A DNA stretch of 64,000 nt from Sphingomonas ginsenosidivorax (GTDB lineage: Bacteria; Pseudomonadota; Alphaproteobacteria; Sphingomonadales; Sphingomonadaceae). The DNA lies in assembly GCF_007995065.1 (NCBI RefSeq), contig NZ_VOQR01000001.1, positions 1,243,001 to 1,307,000 of the forward strand. The letters run 5' to 3'. The notes under the pieces are model-generated. The model was not told the DNA's origin and made no database searches. It saw only the letters and a program-made list of their open reading frames with translations. Position numbers and translations under genes: made by a program. Of the stretch, positions 25,051-33,286 are shown piece by piece. Every line of letters begins with the position of its first letter. Position 1 is the first letter of the stretch.

Positions 25051-25970
25051 TGCAGCCGCGCTGTCCGATCTGCGGCAACGCGCACTGGCTCGACCGCGGC
25101 TGGCCCGAATGCAGCCATTGCCGGCTGATCGTGCGTGATTTTGACGACCTCCCGGCCGTCGCGCGGGAGGTGCAGGCGCGGCTCGCGGCGGGGGCGGTCG
25201 ACCTTGCCGACGAGCCATCCGCGGCGTGGCGGCTCGATGGCGCCGGGCTGCGCAATGCGGCCTGGCGCTACGGCTTTGCGGTCTCGCCGGGCCTCGCGCC
25301 TGACGGACAGCCCGCCGTGGCGACGACGAGCCCGGCCGTCACCTTGCCGCACGACGTCGCGCTGGCGGTCATGGCGCGTCCGGCCGATGCCGACGACGTG
25401 GTCGACCTCGCCACCCTTCTGCGCGACCGGTTCGCGCGGATCGTCGTCCTGATCGACGGCACGGCCGACGACCTCGCGGCGATCGTGGCGCGTGCGCCCT
25501 GGGTGTCAGGGCATGCGCACCCGCTGGACGGCGATTTCGCCGCGCAGCGCAACCGGCTGCAGGACCTGGCGGGCACGCGCTGGGTGCTCCAGCTCGACTC
25601 CGACGAGCGGCCCGATCCGGCACTGCTGGCGGCGATCGGATGGCTGGTCGAAGGGGCCGACCGCGACGGTCTGCGGTCGCTGGGGCTTCCCCGCCGCAAC
25701 ATGGTCGATGGCGCGCAGTCCGCGCTCTATCCCGACATCCAGTACCGGCTTAATCGCAGCGATATCCGCTTCCAGAACCGCGTCCACGAACGCCCGGTGG
25801 TCCCGTTCGCCGAAAGCTCGCTCGCGCTCGCAGGCGCGATCGAACACCGGCTCGACGGTGACCGCGTCCGCGCGCGGACGAAGATCTACGAGGCGATGTC
25901 GACCGGCGCGGGGCGCCCCGAGGACGAGACGCGGCTGCTCGAACCCTTCGACCCGATCGCGGTGCGATAG
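25050..25970 (+). CDS. Zinc-ribbon protein with glycosyltransferase-2-like domain
   Basis: The 306-residue protein opens with a zinc ribbon (CPICGN ... CSHC, residues 4-27). A GT-A-like domain follows (about 90-270) with LDGDFAAQRNRLQDLAGTRWVL, the acidic LDSDERPD motif, and RRNMVDG ... YPDIQYRLNR ... FQNRVHE, the pattern of family 2 glycosyltransferases acting on lipid or polysaccharide cores. The acceptor is unknown. The ATG overlaps the DUF2218 stop. Its last 85 nt overlap the convergent GT4 gene. Confidence 0.7.
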   Translation: MQPRCPICGNAHWLDRGWPECSHCRLIVRDFDDLPAVAREVQARLAAGAVDLADEPSAAWRLDGAGLRNAAWRYGFAVSPGLAPDGQPAVATTSPAVTLPHDVALAVMARPADADDVVDLATLLRDRFARIVVLIDGTADDLAAIVARAPWVSGHAHPLDGDFAAQRNRLQDLAGTRWVLQLDSDERPDPALLAAIGWLVEGADRDGLRSLGLPRRNMVDGAQSALYPDIQYRLNRSDIRFQNRVHERPVVPFAESSLALAGAIEHRLDGDRVRARTKIYEAMSTGAGRPEDETRLLEPFDPIAVR

Positions 25971-27112
25971 GCGGCGATCGTCTGCGTCGCGAGCGTCTCG
26001 CGCGTGAACTGCCCCGACGCCGCGCGGCTCGCTTCGGCGAAGTGCGCGCGGGCGTCCGGGTCGCGGATCAGGCGCCGCAGCGGGTCGGCGAGGTCGGGTC
26101 CCGAACAGGTCGCGGCGAGCAGCCCCGCGCCGCTCTCGCCGATGAACAGCCGGGCGCTCGGATCCTCGGCGCACGCGACCACCGGCCGCCCGAACATCAT
26201 CGCCTCCTGATAGACCAGCCCGAAACTCTCGTAGCGCGACGGCGCGACGACGATGTGCGCGGCTTCCATCAGGTCGTGGAGCACCGGGTCGCCGACGCGG
26301 TGGAAACAGCGGACATGCGCGCGGGCCGAGCCCGGCAGCGCGGCGAGCGTATCGTCGGTCACCCCGACGATCGTCAGCCGGAACGCGTCGAGCGTTCCCG
26401 CGTGCGCCTCGCCGCTCAGGATCGTCAGCGCGGACAACAGCGCGTCGAACCCCTTGCGGTGCTCGTCGCGCCCGACGAACAGCAGCTCGACCGGTGAGCC
26501 GCCCGGGTAGGCGGCGGCTTGGCCGCGCGTGACGATTTCGGGCGGCAGGCTGAGCCCGATTACCGCATGGCGCGGCCCCGGGCCGGGGACGCCGTACAGC
26601 GCGGCGATCTTGCCGGCATGGAGCGCGGTGTTCGAGATGAGCGCCCCGGCGCGCGCCGACCAGCGTTCCAGCATCATTGCCACACGCCGGTCGAACCGGT
26701 CCCTGAGCGACGTCGCGGTCGCCGCCGAGGTCGCCGCCGGCGTCGAGTTGCGCGTCGCCAGCGGCGCCGGACCGGCCAGCGCGATCGCCAGCCCGGGGGC
26801 GTACCAGTTGGTCGCCTCGATCACGTCGAACGGCCGCCGCGCATGTTCGGCATGCACCGCACGCAGGAAGGCGAGCGGTCCGATGACGTGGCCGATTCCG
26901 GCCAGTTTGCGCACCCGTGCTGCCAGCGACGTCTCGCCGACGCCGCAGCCGATCACCTCGACGTCGCCGTCGCGATCGCGGGTGCGCCGGTCCATCGTGA
27001 AGACGCGGACGTCATGCCCGGCTTGCGACAGGGCCTGCACGATCTCGCGCGCGGCACGCGACAGCCCGCTCTTCTCGGGCGGGTACGCCCAGGTGATGAG
27101 TCCGATCCTCAT
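25886..27112 (-). CDS. Glycosyltransferase family 4 (GT-B)
   Basis: The 408-residue protein has the N-terminal GT4 loop (MRIGLITWAYPPEKSGLSRAA) and the C-terminal nucleotide-sugar domain with FVGRDEHRKGFDALL and APSRYESFGLVYQEAMMFGRPVVA, the EX7E-type motif. It transfers a sugar from an NDP donor at the cytoplasmic face. The last 20 or so residues (SKGSSSRVSSSG) are low-complexity and are read antisense to the end of the zinc-ribbon gene. It is divergent from the sucrose-phosphate-synthase-like gene. Confidence 0.88.
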   Translation of the reverse strand: MRIGLITWAYPPEKSGLSRAAREIVQALSQAGHDVRVFTMDRRTRDRDGDVEVIGCGVGETSLAARVRKLAGIGHVIGPLAFLRAVHAEHARRPFDVIEATNWYAPGLAIALAGPAPLATRNSTPAATSAATATSLRDRFDRRVAMMLERWSARAGALISNTALHAGKIAALYGVPGPGPRHAVIGLSLPPEIVTRGQAAAYPGGSPVELLFVGRDEHRKGFDALLSALTILSGEAHAGTLDAFRLTIVGVTDDTLAALPGSARAHVRCFHRVGDPVLHDLMEAAHIVVAPSRYESFGLVYQEAMMFGRPVVACAEDPSARLFIGESGAGLLAATCSGPDLADPLRRLIRDPDARAHFAEASRAASGQFTRETLATQTIAAYRTAIGSKGSSSRVSSSGRPAPVDIAS

Positions 27113-27245
27113 TGCGTTCCGACAATCGTGCCAACCTGCATCAATAACTCGTTTTTTGCCTCATCGGGACGGGAACCCCGCATACCGACCGGCGGTTCCC
27201 CTCGCTCATGAATTCCAGATGAACGCTTTTTTGAACGGAGGCCGG

Positions 27246-29333
27246 GTGTTCGTTCTCCACATCGCGCTACAGGGATGCCTGCGCGCCCAAGACGTCGAAT
27301 ATGGTCTCACCGCCGACACCGGGGGCCATATCCGGTACCTGCTGGACCTGGTGACGGCGAGCCGGCGCAACGCCGCGATCGACCGGATCGAGATCGTCAC
27401 GCGCGCCTTCCATCACATGGCTTATGCCGAATGCTATGCCGAGCCGGTCGAGACGATCGACGGCACGACGCGGATCGTCCGGCTGGCGACCGCGTCCGCC
27501 GACTATCTGGTCAAGGAAGACCTGTGGACCGAGCATGACAGCCTGGTCGACGCGCTCGTCGCGCATATCGACGCGCTCGATCGGCGGCCGGACGTGCTCC
27601 ACGCGCATTATGCCGATGCCGGGCTCGTCGCCGCGCGCGTGTCCGCCCGCTCCGGCATCCCCTACGTCTTCACCGCGCACTCGCTGGGGCGGGTCAAGCG
27701 CGCCGCATTCGACCGCGACTGCGCCGAGACCGCCGGGCTCGATCGCCGCATCGCGATCGAGGAAGAGGCGATCGCGGGCGCCGCGGCGATCATCGCGTCG
27801 TCGCGCGACGAGGCCGAGGTGCAATATGCCGGCTACGACGCCTACGACCCGGGTCGCATCCGCGTGTTCGCGCCGGGCAGCGACCTGAAGCAGTTCGCGG
27901 ACAGCGCGCGCGACCCGCGTGTCGAGGCGACGATCGACCGCTTCCTCGACGCGCCGGACAAGCCCGTGATCCTCGCGATCGCGCGGCCGGTCACGAAGAA
28001 GAACCTGGCGGCGCTCGTCCATGCCTATGGCCGGTCGCTCGCGTTGCAGGCGACGGCGAACCTCGTGATCTTCGCGGGCAGCCGCGACGACCTGACCACG
28101 CTAGAACCCGAAATCCGCGACAATCTCGCCGAGCTGCTCCAGCTGATCGACCGCTACGACCTCTACGGCAAGGTCGCCTATCCCAAGACCCACCGCCCCG
28201 ACGACGTCGCAGCGATCTACGCGCACGCCCGTGCACGTCGCGGCGTGTTCGCGAACCCCGCGCTCAACGAGCCGTTCGGTCTGACCCTGCTCGAGGCCGC
28301 GGCGAGCGGGCTGCCGGTCGTCGCGACCGACAGCGGCGGCCCGAACGACATCGTCGAGACCTGCGGCAACGGCATCCTCGTCGACCCGCGCTCGCCCGGG
28401 GCGATCACCGACGCGCTGCTCGCGATCCTGTCCGACCCCGCGCTGTGGGACCGCTACGCCGCGGCGGGATCGGTCGCGATCAAGGCCTATGACTGGGACC
28501 GCCACGTCGCGCTCTATGCCGAGCTGCTGGCCGACGTGGTCGATGGCGCGACGACGGCGACGGCGCAGCCAGACCTGCTGCTCGTCTCCGATATCGACGG
28601 CACGCTGATCGGCTGCGCCGAATCCGTCGTCGATTTCGCCAGCTGGCACAGCGCGCAGGTCGATGTCGCCTTCGCGATCGCGACCGGGCGCAGCTTCCAC
28701 AGCGCGATGGCGGTGCTCGGCCAGCACGATGCGCCGCGTCCCGAGATCCTGATCACGTCGGTCGGCTCCGAAATCTATTACCGCGCCTATCGCGGCGCGG
28801 TGTACGACCGCGACGCCGAATGGGAGGCGATCATCGCCGCGGGCTGGGACCGCGAGGCGGTCGCGGCCCTGATCGCCGACCAGGGCGGGCTGGTCCCGCA
28901 GGCCGCCCTCGAGCAGCGCCGGTTCAAGCTCAGCTATTTCGCCGACGGCGACCGCGATGCGGGGGAGCGGGTCCGCGCGCTGCTCGCGGCACACGGCCAC
29001 AGCTGCTCGATCATCCAGAGCCATGGGCGCTATATCGACATCCTGCCGCATGCCGCATCCAAGGGCACCGCGGTCGAGCATGTCCGCCGCCGTCTTGGCC
29101 TCGCCCCGCGCCAGGTGATCGTCGCGGGCGATAGCGGCAACGACATCGAGATGCTCCGCTCGGCGCGCCACGCGATCATCGTCGGCAACTATTCCGACGG
29201 GCTCGCCGCCCGCGCCGACCTGTCGCACGGCTATGTCGCGGTCGGTCATCATGCCCGCGGCGTCCTCGAGGGTGTGGTGCATTTCCGAGAGGGGGTCGCC
29301 GACACTTCGGCCGGCACGCTGAAGGCGTCGTGA
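27246..29333 (+). CDS. Bifunctional sucrose-phosphate-synthase-like glycosyltransferase / HAD phosphatase
   Basis: The 695-residue product has a GT4 domain of the SPS type (residues 1-430: LTADTGGHIRYLLDL, HAHYADAG, FTAHSLGRVKR, NPALNEPFGLTLLEAAASGLPVVATDSGGP). It is fused to a HAD-IIB sucrose-phosphatase-like domain (from 445: SDIDGTLIG with Asp449 and Asp451, IATGRSFHS, GDSGNDIEMLR). It would make a sugar phosphate and remove the phosphate, as in sucrose synthesis. The GTG at 27246 follows GGAGG by 4 nt; an ATG at 27219 is the alternative. Its stop overlaps the next start (GTGA). Actual product is unproven. Confidence 0.85.
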   Translation: MFVLHIALQGCLRAQDVEYGLTADTGGHIRYLLDLVTASRRNAAIDRIEIVTRAFHHMAYAECYAEPVETIDGTTRIVRLATASADYLVKEDLWTEHDSLVDALVAHIDALDRRPDVLHAHYADAGLVAARVSARSGIPYVFTAHSLGRVKRAAFDRDCAETAGLDRRIAIEEEAIAGAAAIIASSRDEAEVQYAGYDAYDPGRIRVFAPGSDLKQFADSARDPRVEATIDRFLDAPDKPVILAIARPVTKKNLAALVHAYGRSLALQATANLVIFAGSRDDLTTLEPEIRDNLAELLQLIDRYDLYGKVAYPKTHRPDDVAAIYAHARARRGVFANPALNEPFGLTLLEAAASGLPVVATDSGGPNDIVETCGNGILVDPRSPGAITDALLAILSDPALWDRYAAAGSVAIKAYDWDRHVALYAELLADVVDGATTATAQPDLLLVSDIDGTLIGCAESVVDFASWHSAQVDVAFAIATGRSFHSAMAVLGQHDAPRPEILITSVGSEIYYRAYRGAVYDRDAEWEAIIAAGWDREAVAALIADQGGLVPQAALEQRRFKLSYFADGDRDAGERVRALLAAHGHSCSIIQSHGRYIDILPHAASKGTAVEHVRRRLGLAPRQVIVAGDSGNDIEMLRSARHAIIVGNYSDGLAARADLSHGYVAVGHHARGVLEGVVHFREGVADTSAGTLKAS

Positions 29334-30181
29334 CGCTCAGCGTTTTGACGCTGGTCCGCGGGCGCCGCGACCATCTCGTCAACCTGATCGCCGGCCTCGA
29401 CGCTTCGACGCAGGCGCCCGATGAGCTCGTCATCGCCTATATGCAGGACGAGGCGCCCGCCGGATTGCCCGCGACCGCGTTCCCGGTGCGGATGGTGCAG
29501 GTGCCGGGCGAGCCGATGCCGCTCGCCGCCGCGCGCAACCGCGCGGCCGAGGCGGCGCGCGGGGAGACACTCGTCTTCCTCGACGTCGACTGCATCCCGT
29601 CGCCGACGCTCGTCGCGCGCTATGCCGAGACGGCGGGGCAGGGCGTTCGGCTCGGCGAGGTGCTGTACCTGCCCGCGGGGGCCACCGAAGGCGGGCTCGA
29701 TCCGGAGCGGCTCGACCGGCTAGGCGTCCGCCACCCGGCCAAACCCGCGATCGCGCTGGACGAGGTTCGCCCGACCCCCGATCACGGCGAGCTCTGGGGC
29801 CTGTCCTTCGCACTGTCCGCCACCGACTGGGCGGCGGCCGGCGGCATGGACGAACGCTATGTCGGCTATGGCGCGGAGGAGACCGACTTCGCCGCGCGCC
29901 TGGAGGCGGCCGGCGTGCCGATGGCGTGGGTCGGCGGCGCGCGGGCGTGGCACCAGCATCATGCGGTGCACATGCCGCCCTACCAGCATTTCGACTCGAT
30001 CCTGCGCAACGCGGCGCTGTTCCGCGCGACCTGGGGCCGCTGGTGCATGGACTATTGGCTCGGGCAATTCGCGGAACGCGGGATGATCCGGATCGACGAC
30101 GCCGCAATTACCGTGCTCCGGCATCCGAACGCCGACGAGATCGCGGCGTCGCGGATGCCGGACACGACCTTATTCAGCTGA
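29330..30181 (+). CDS. Glycosyltransferase family 2 (galactosyltransferase-like)
   Basis: The 283-residue GT-A protein has SVLTLVRGRRDHLVNLIAGL, AARNRAAEAARGETLVFLDVDC (the DxD site), and the C-terminal acceptor region GGMDERYVGYGAEETDFAARL that marks the galactosyl-transferase-like group. GTG overlaps the upstream stop as GTGA, so it is coupled to the SPS-like gene. It ends 12 nt inside the convergent MurG-like gene. Acceptor unknown. Confidence 0.87.
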   Translation: MTLSVLTLVRGRRDHLVNLIAGLDASTQAPDELVIAYMQDEAPAGLPATAFPVRMVQVPGEPMPLAAARNRAAEAARGETLVFLDVDCIPSPTLVARYAETAGQGVRLGEVLYLPAGATEGGLDPERLDRLGVRHPAKPAIALDEVRPTPDHGELWGLSFALSATDWAAAGGMDERYVGYGAEETDFAARLEAAGVPMAWVGGARAWHQHHAVHMPPYQHFDSILRNAALFRATWGRWCMDYWLGQFAERGMIRIDDAAITVLRHPNADEIAASRMPDTTLFS

Positions 30182-31279
30182 CCAGAGCGACGTCGCGAGG
30201 TCGTCCAGATACGCCGCCGCCACGTGCGCTGAATCGGCGTCGTACAGGTCGGCCAGCGCGGCCGGGTCGAGCGCCTTGGCCGCATCGAGGATTCCGCGCC
30301 ACGGCGCCAGCGCCCCCGGCCAGGACGGCAGCGCGACCGCCGCACCCAGCTCCGCCAGCCGCTCGGCCTTCCGGGTCTGCTCGCCGAAATAGCGCCATTC
30401 GGGCGCACAGACGTAGGGGCGTCCGACGCGCGCGATCTCGTGGACCGTGTTGTCGCCTGCCGACGCGATGACGACGTCCGCCGCGGCGATATGGTCGGTG
30501 ACGCCCGGCACCCAGCCGAGCTCGACCAGATTGCCGAAATCGGTCTCGTGCCCCTCGCGGTGCACGGGCCCCAGCACCAGCCACAGCGCATCCGGCACCG
30601 CGCGCGCCGCCATCGTCAGCGGCGCATAGGGCGTCCCCGCCCCGCCGCCGCCGGTCAGCACGACGACGATCTCCTTGTCCGGATCGAGCCCGAGTTTCGC
30701 ACGCGCCTCGGCCCGCGTCGGCACAGGGTCTACCGTCGTGCAGAGCCCGCCTGCGTAGCACGTCTTCGCGCGCACCCAGTCGGGCGTGTCGTCCTGCTCC
30801 AGCGCTTCGCCGAACGGTGCGAGCAGCCCGACGCTCGCCTGGTACGCGCCGAGATGGCCGGGATCGAGGCGGTCGCCGTGCATCCTTATGCTGATCGCCG
30901 GCACGCTCGCGATCCGTGCGAGCAGCGCGATCTCCGCCGACACGTCGACGACGAACAGCGCCGGATCGACGTCGTCGAGATGGTCGATGATCGTCCGCAT
31001 CGTCGCCCGCGTCTGCGCTACGCCCAGCGGGACGCAGTGCATCACCTCCGGCGTCGGTTGCGCGAAAAGGCCTCGCGTCGGCACCGGCGCACCGATCATG
31101 TCGGGCAGCGCGGTGATGCTGATCTCGCGCTCGAACCCGTCGAACAGGGAGGGCTTCGCGGTGAGGATCGTGACGGGGCGGGCGGCAGGCAGCTCGCGGA
31201 TGATCGCCATCGCCCGATTCGCATGGCCGCGACCCTGGTGATGGATGAAGAAGGTGATCGGTTTCAGGCGGTCGTCCAA
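30170..31279 (-). CDS. MurG-like (GT28-type) glycosyltransferase
   Basis: The 369-residue GT-B protein starts ITFFIHHQGRGHANRAMAII, the glycine and histidine loop of GT28/UGT-like enzymes. It has VVVLTGGGGAGTPY at the domain junction and ASAGDNTVHEIARVGRPYVCAPEWRYFGEQTRKAE in the donor-binding half. It is probably a cytoplasmic or membrane-face sugar transferase. It is convergent with the GT2 gene by a 12-nt overlap. The donor and acceptor are unknown. Confidence 0.82.
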   Translation of the reverse strand: MDDRLKPITFFIHHQGRGHANRAMAIIRELPAARPVTILTAKPSLFDGFEREISITALPDMIGAPVPTRGLFAQPTPEVMHCVPLGVAQTRATMRTIIDHLDDVDPALFVVDVSAEIALLARIASVPAISIRMHGDRLDPGHLGAYQASVGLLAPFGEALEQDDTPDWVRAKTCYAGGLCTTVDPVPTRAEARAKLGLDPDKEIVVVLTGGGGAGTPYAPLTMAARAVPDALWLVLGPVHREGHETDFGNLVELGWVPGVTDHIAAADVVIASAGDNTVHEIARVGRPYVCAPEWRYFGEQTRKAERLAELGAAVALPSWPGALAPWRGILDAAKALDPAALADLYDADSAHVAAAYLDDLATSLWSAE

Positions 31280-31330
31280 AATATGCTCCCCCGGTTCCGC
31301 GTTGAAGCGCGGACCATAACTGTCCTACCG

Positions 31331-31448
31331 CCGTCACCCCGGACTTGTTCCGGGGTCCATCGTTCGGCGAAATCTAAAGCGTAGTGGATAATCTAAAGCG
31401 TAGTGGATACGCGGCACCATGGACCCCGGAACCAGTCCGGGGTGACGG
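31331..31448. repeat. Dispersed inverted repeat, family 3, with internal tandem 19-mer
   Basis: Thirty-base arms (left begins CCGTCACCCCGGACTTGTTC) match with one mismatch, closing a 118-bp palindrome. The central spacer contains AATCTAAAGCGTAGTGGAT twice in exact tandem (31371-31389, 31390-31408). It lies between the MurG-like and sulfotransferase-like genes. A single arm of the same family appears at 38434-38463. Confidence 0.85.
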
Positions 31449-31459
31449 TAGCGGGTGGA

Positions 31460-32236
31460 TCACCCGCCCGGGCTTGCCCCGTACCGCGCGCGCAGACCGA
31501 ACGCCGCCTCGACCTCGGGATCGAGCCACGCCTCGATATGCCCCGCATCCGCCGCAGCCAGCTCGGCGTAGCGGGTCGGGCGATAGGGTTCGTACCCTTG
31601 CCCCTTATAGCTCGTGATCGCCTCGAACGTCGTCGGCGCCTCGATCCCCGCCGCATCCGCCAGCGCCGTCACGAACCCCGCCGGATCGCGCGCGAAGGCG
31701 TCGTAGCCGACGAGCGCGACATTGTGCGCGCGGCCCGTCAGCGTGGTCCAGTGGCGCAACTTGGCGGTGCGCTTGGCGATGCAGTTGGCGAAGCGCTCCC
31801 CCGTCTCTGGATCGCGCTCGTGGAGCATCTCGCTGCCGAGCATCGGGTGTCCCGGCTCGACATGGCCGAAATGCTCGTCCCAATAGCTGTGCCAGTCGCT
31901 GCGGATGAACGCGTCGAACGGCTGCGCCTTCAGGTCCGGATGCGCGTGCCACGGCTGGCGGTGCAGGCTGCGCACCCAGTCGAACGCGTCGCGCGCGACC
32001 ACCACGACGAGCGTATCCTTCATGAACACGCTCTGGCGCGGCACGAACCAGTGCTTGAACCCGAACGCCTCGGTCATTGTCACCGACGGCAGGTTCGCCT
32101 CGATCGTCCGGGTGACGAGGTTGGTCCCGCTGCACCGCGAGCCGTAGATCTGGACGCGTGAGATGGGGACGTCGCCGCGCTTGACGACGCGCAGGCCGGG
32201 AAGGGGCTCGGCCCAGGGAATCGGGGAATGGGTCAC
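31460..32236 (-). CDS. Sulfotransferase-like P-loop protein
   Basis: The 258-residue protein has a P-loop-like SRVQIYGSRCSGTNLVTR near residue 30, matching the PAPS phosphate loop of sulfotransferases. VVVARDAFDWVRSLHRQPWH and TALADAAGIEAPTTF follow in the expected positions of a nucleotide-binding fold. The donor and acceptor are not identifiable. GTG at 32236 is preferred over TTG at 32272; no ribosome site is clear. Its position beside glycosyltransferases fits decoration of a glycan or glycolipid. Confidence 0.65.
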   Translation of the reverse strand: MTHSPIPWAEPLPGLRVVKRGDVPISRVQIYGSRCSGTNLVTRTIEANLPSVTMTEAFGFKHWFVPRQSVFMKDTLVVVVARDAFDWVRSLHRQPWHAHPDLKAQPFDAFIRSDWHSYWDEHFGHVEPGHPMLGSEMLHERDPETGERFANCIAKRTAKLRHWTTLTGRAHNVALVGYDAFARDPAGFVTALADAAGIEAPTTFEAITSYKGQGYEPYRPTRYAELAAADAGHIEAWLDPEVEAAFGLRARYGASPGG

Positions 32237-32565
32237 GCCGCCGCCGCTAGATCGACCCGGCCGGCTTCGCAACCATCTGCATGATGACGCGGATTAGGGC
32301 GCGCCGCGACCGGCATAGGATGCTATGGCGACATTAGAGGTGTTGCCGTGGAGTCCTGCGTGCACCCTCGGCGCCCCGCACGCGGCATCTCGGTGTCACA
32401 CGGGCGGGCGGGGCGCCCTTCCTCATCGCTGGCAGCCGTGCGACACGCCGGGACTGGTCGATTTCGATGCGTCTCGATCTTGGCGTGCGCGGCTCGTCGC
32501 GATACAGGTCGGACCATCAACAAGTGTATTGCATGACTAAAACAGTTGTGCGACAGGATGGCCCC
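32237..32565. other. Structured GC-rich leader region upstream of pcm-tolC
   Basis: No convincing gene occupies this stretch. It contains a perfect 10-bp inverted repeat, GGCGCCCCGC (32370-32379) with its complement (32408-32417), separated by 28 nt. Two ORFs of 62 and 71 codons on the plus strand and one on the minus run through it but look like chance frames. It may hold a promoter and leader RNA; no known riboswitch was recognised. Confidence 0.4.
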
Positions 32566-33264
32566 ATGAACACGATGACTCTCCCGATTGGCACAAACCC
32601 GGCCGGCACGAACCCGTCTGGTACCGGTTTCGAGGCGATGCGCCACGCGATGGTCGCGAGCCAGTTGCGCACCAACGCGGTCAACGACCAGCGCGTCGTC
32701 GCGGCGATGGCCCGCGTCCCGCGCGAGGACTTCCTGCCCGCCGACGTCCGCGGCCTCGCCTATCGCGACACCGCCATTCCGCTCGGCGCCGGGCGCAGCG
32801 CGAACCTGCCGATGGCGACCGGTCGCCTGCTCACCGAAGCCTATCTGACGGCGACCGACCGCGTGCTGCTGATCGGCGCGGCGACCGGCTACACCGCCGC
32901 GGTCCTCGCCGGGATCGTCGCGCACGTCACCGCGGTCGAGAGCGACGCCGCGCTGGTCGCGATCGCGCGCGCCGCGCTGTCGGGCATCGCCAATGTCGAA
33001 CTGGTCGAGGGGCCGCTCGCCGAGGGCCATCCCGGCGCACCCTATGACGTGCTGATCGTCGACGGCGCGGTCGAGCAGCTTCCCGACGCGCTGGTCGCGC
33101 AGGTGAAGACCGGCGGCCGCGTCGTGTCGGGGCTCGTCGAGCGCGGCGTGACGCGTCTCGCTTCGGGTCGCAAGACCGATGGCGGGTTCGGCCTCGCGGC
33201 ATTCGTCGACACCGATTGCGTGGGGCTCCCGGGCTTCGCGCTCGCGAAACCGTTCAGGTTCTGA
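32566..33264 (+). CDS. Protein-L-isoaspartate O-methyltransferase family protein
   Basis: The 232-residue protein shows the PCMT fold: AMRHAMVASQLRTNAVNDQRVVAAM, VPREDFLP, AYRDTAIPLG, the SAM motif VLLIGAATGYTAAVL, and YDVLIVDGAVEQLP. It would repair isoaspartyl residues, though the usual GSGSGY loop is replaced by GAATGY. ATG at 32566 has AGGAT about 8 nt upstream; an ATG at 32533 is possible. It lies 22 nt upstream of tolC, an arrangement common in alphaproteobacteria. Confidence 0.85.
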   Translation: MNTMTLPIGTNPAGTNPSGTGFEAMRHAMVASQLRTNAVNDQRVVAAMARVPREDFLPADVRGLAYRDTAIPLGAGRSANLPMATGRLLTEAYLTATDRVLLIGAATGYTAAVLAGIVAHVTAVESDAALVAIARAALSGIANVELVEGPLAEGHPGAPYDVLIVDGAVEQLPDALVAQVKTGGRVVSGLVERGVTRLASGRKTDGGFGLAAFVDTDCVGLPGFALAKPFRF

Positions 33265-33286
33265 CGGCGTGCTGGGGGGCATCGCC

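Noticed and set aside
32325..32540. Two short plus-strand ORFs (71 and 62 codons) before pcm
   Set aside because: They lie in a structured leader, have no ribosome site or domain, and overlap each other in different frames.
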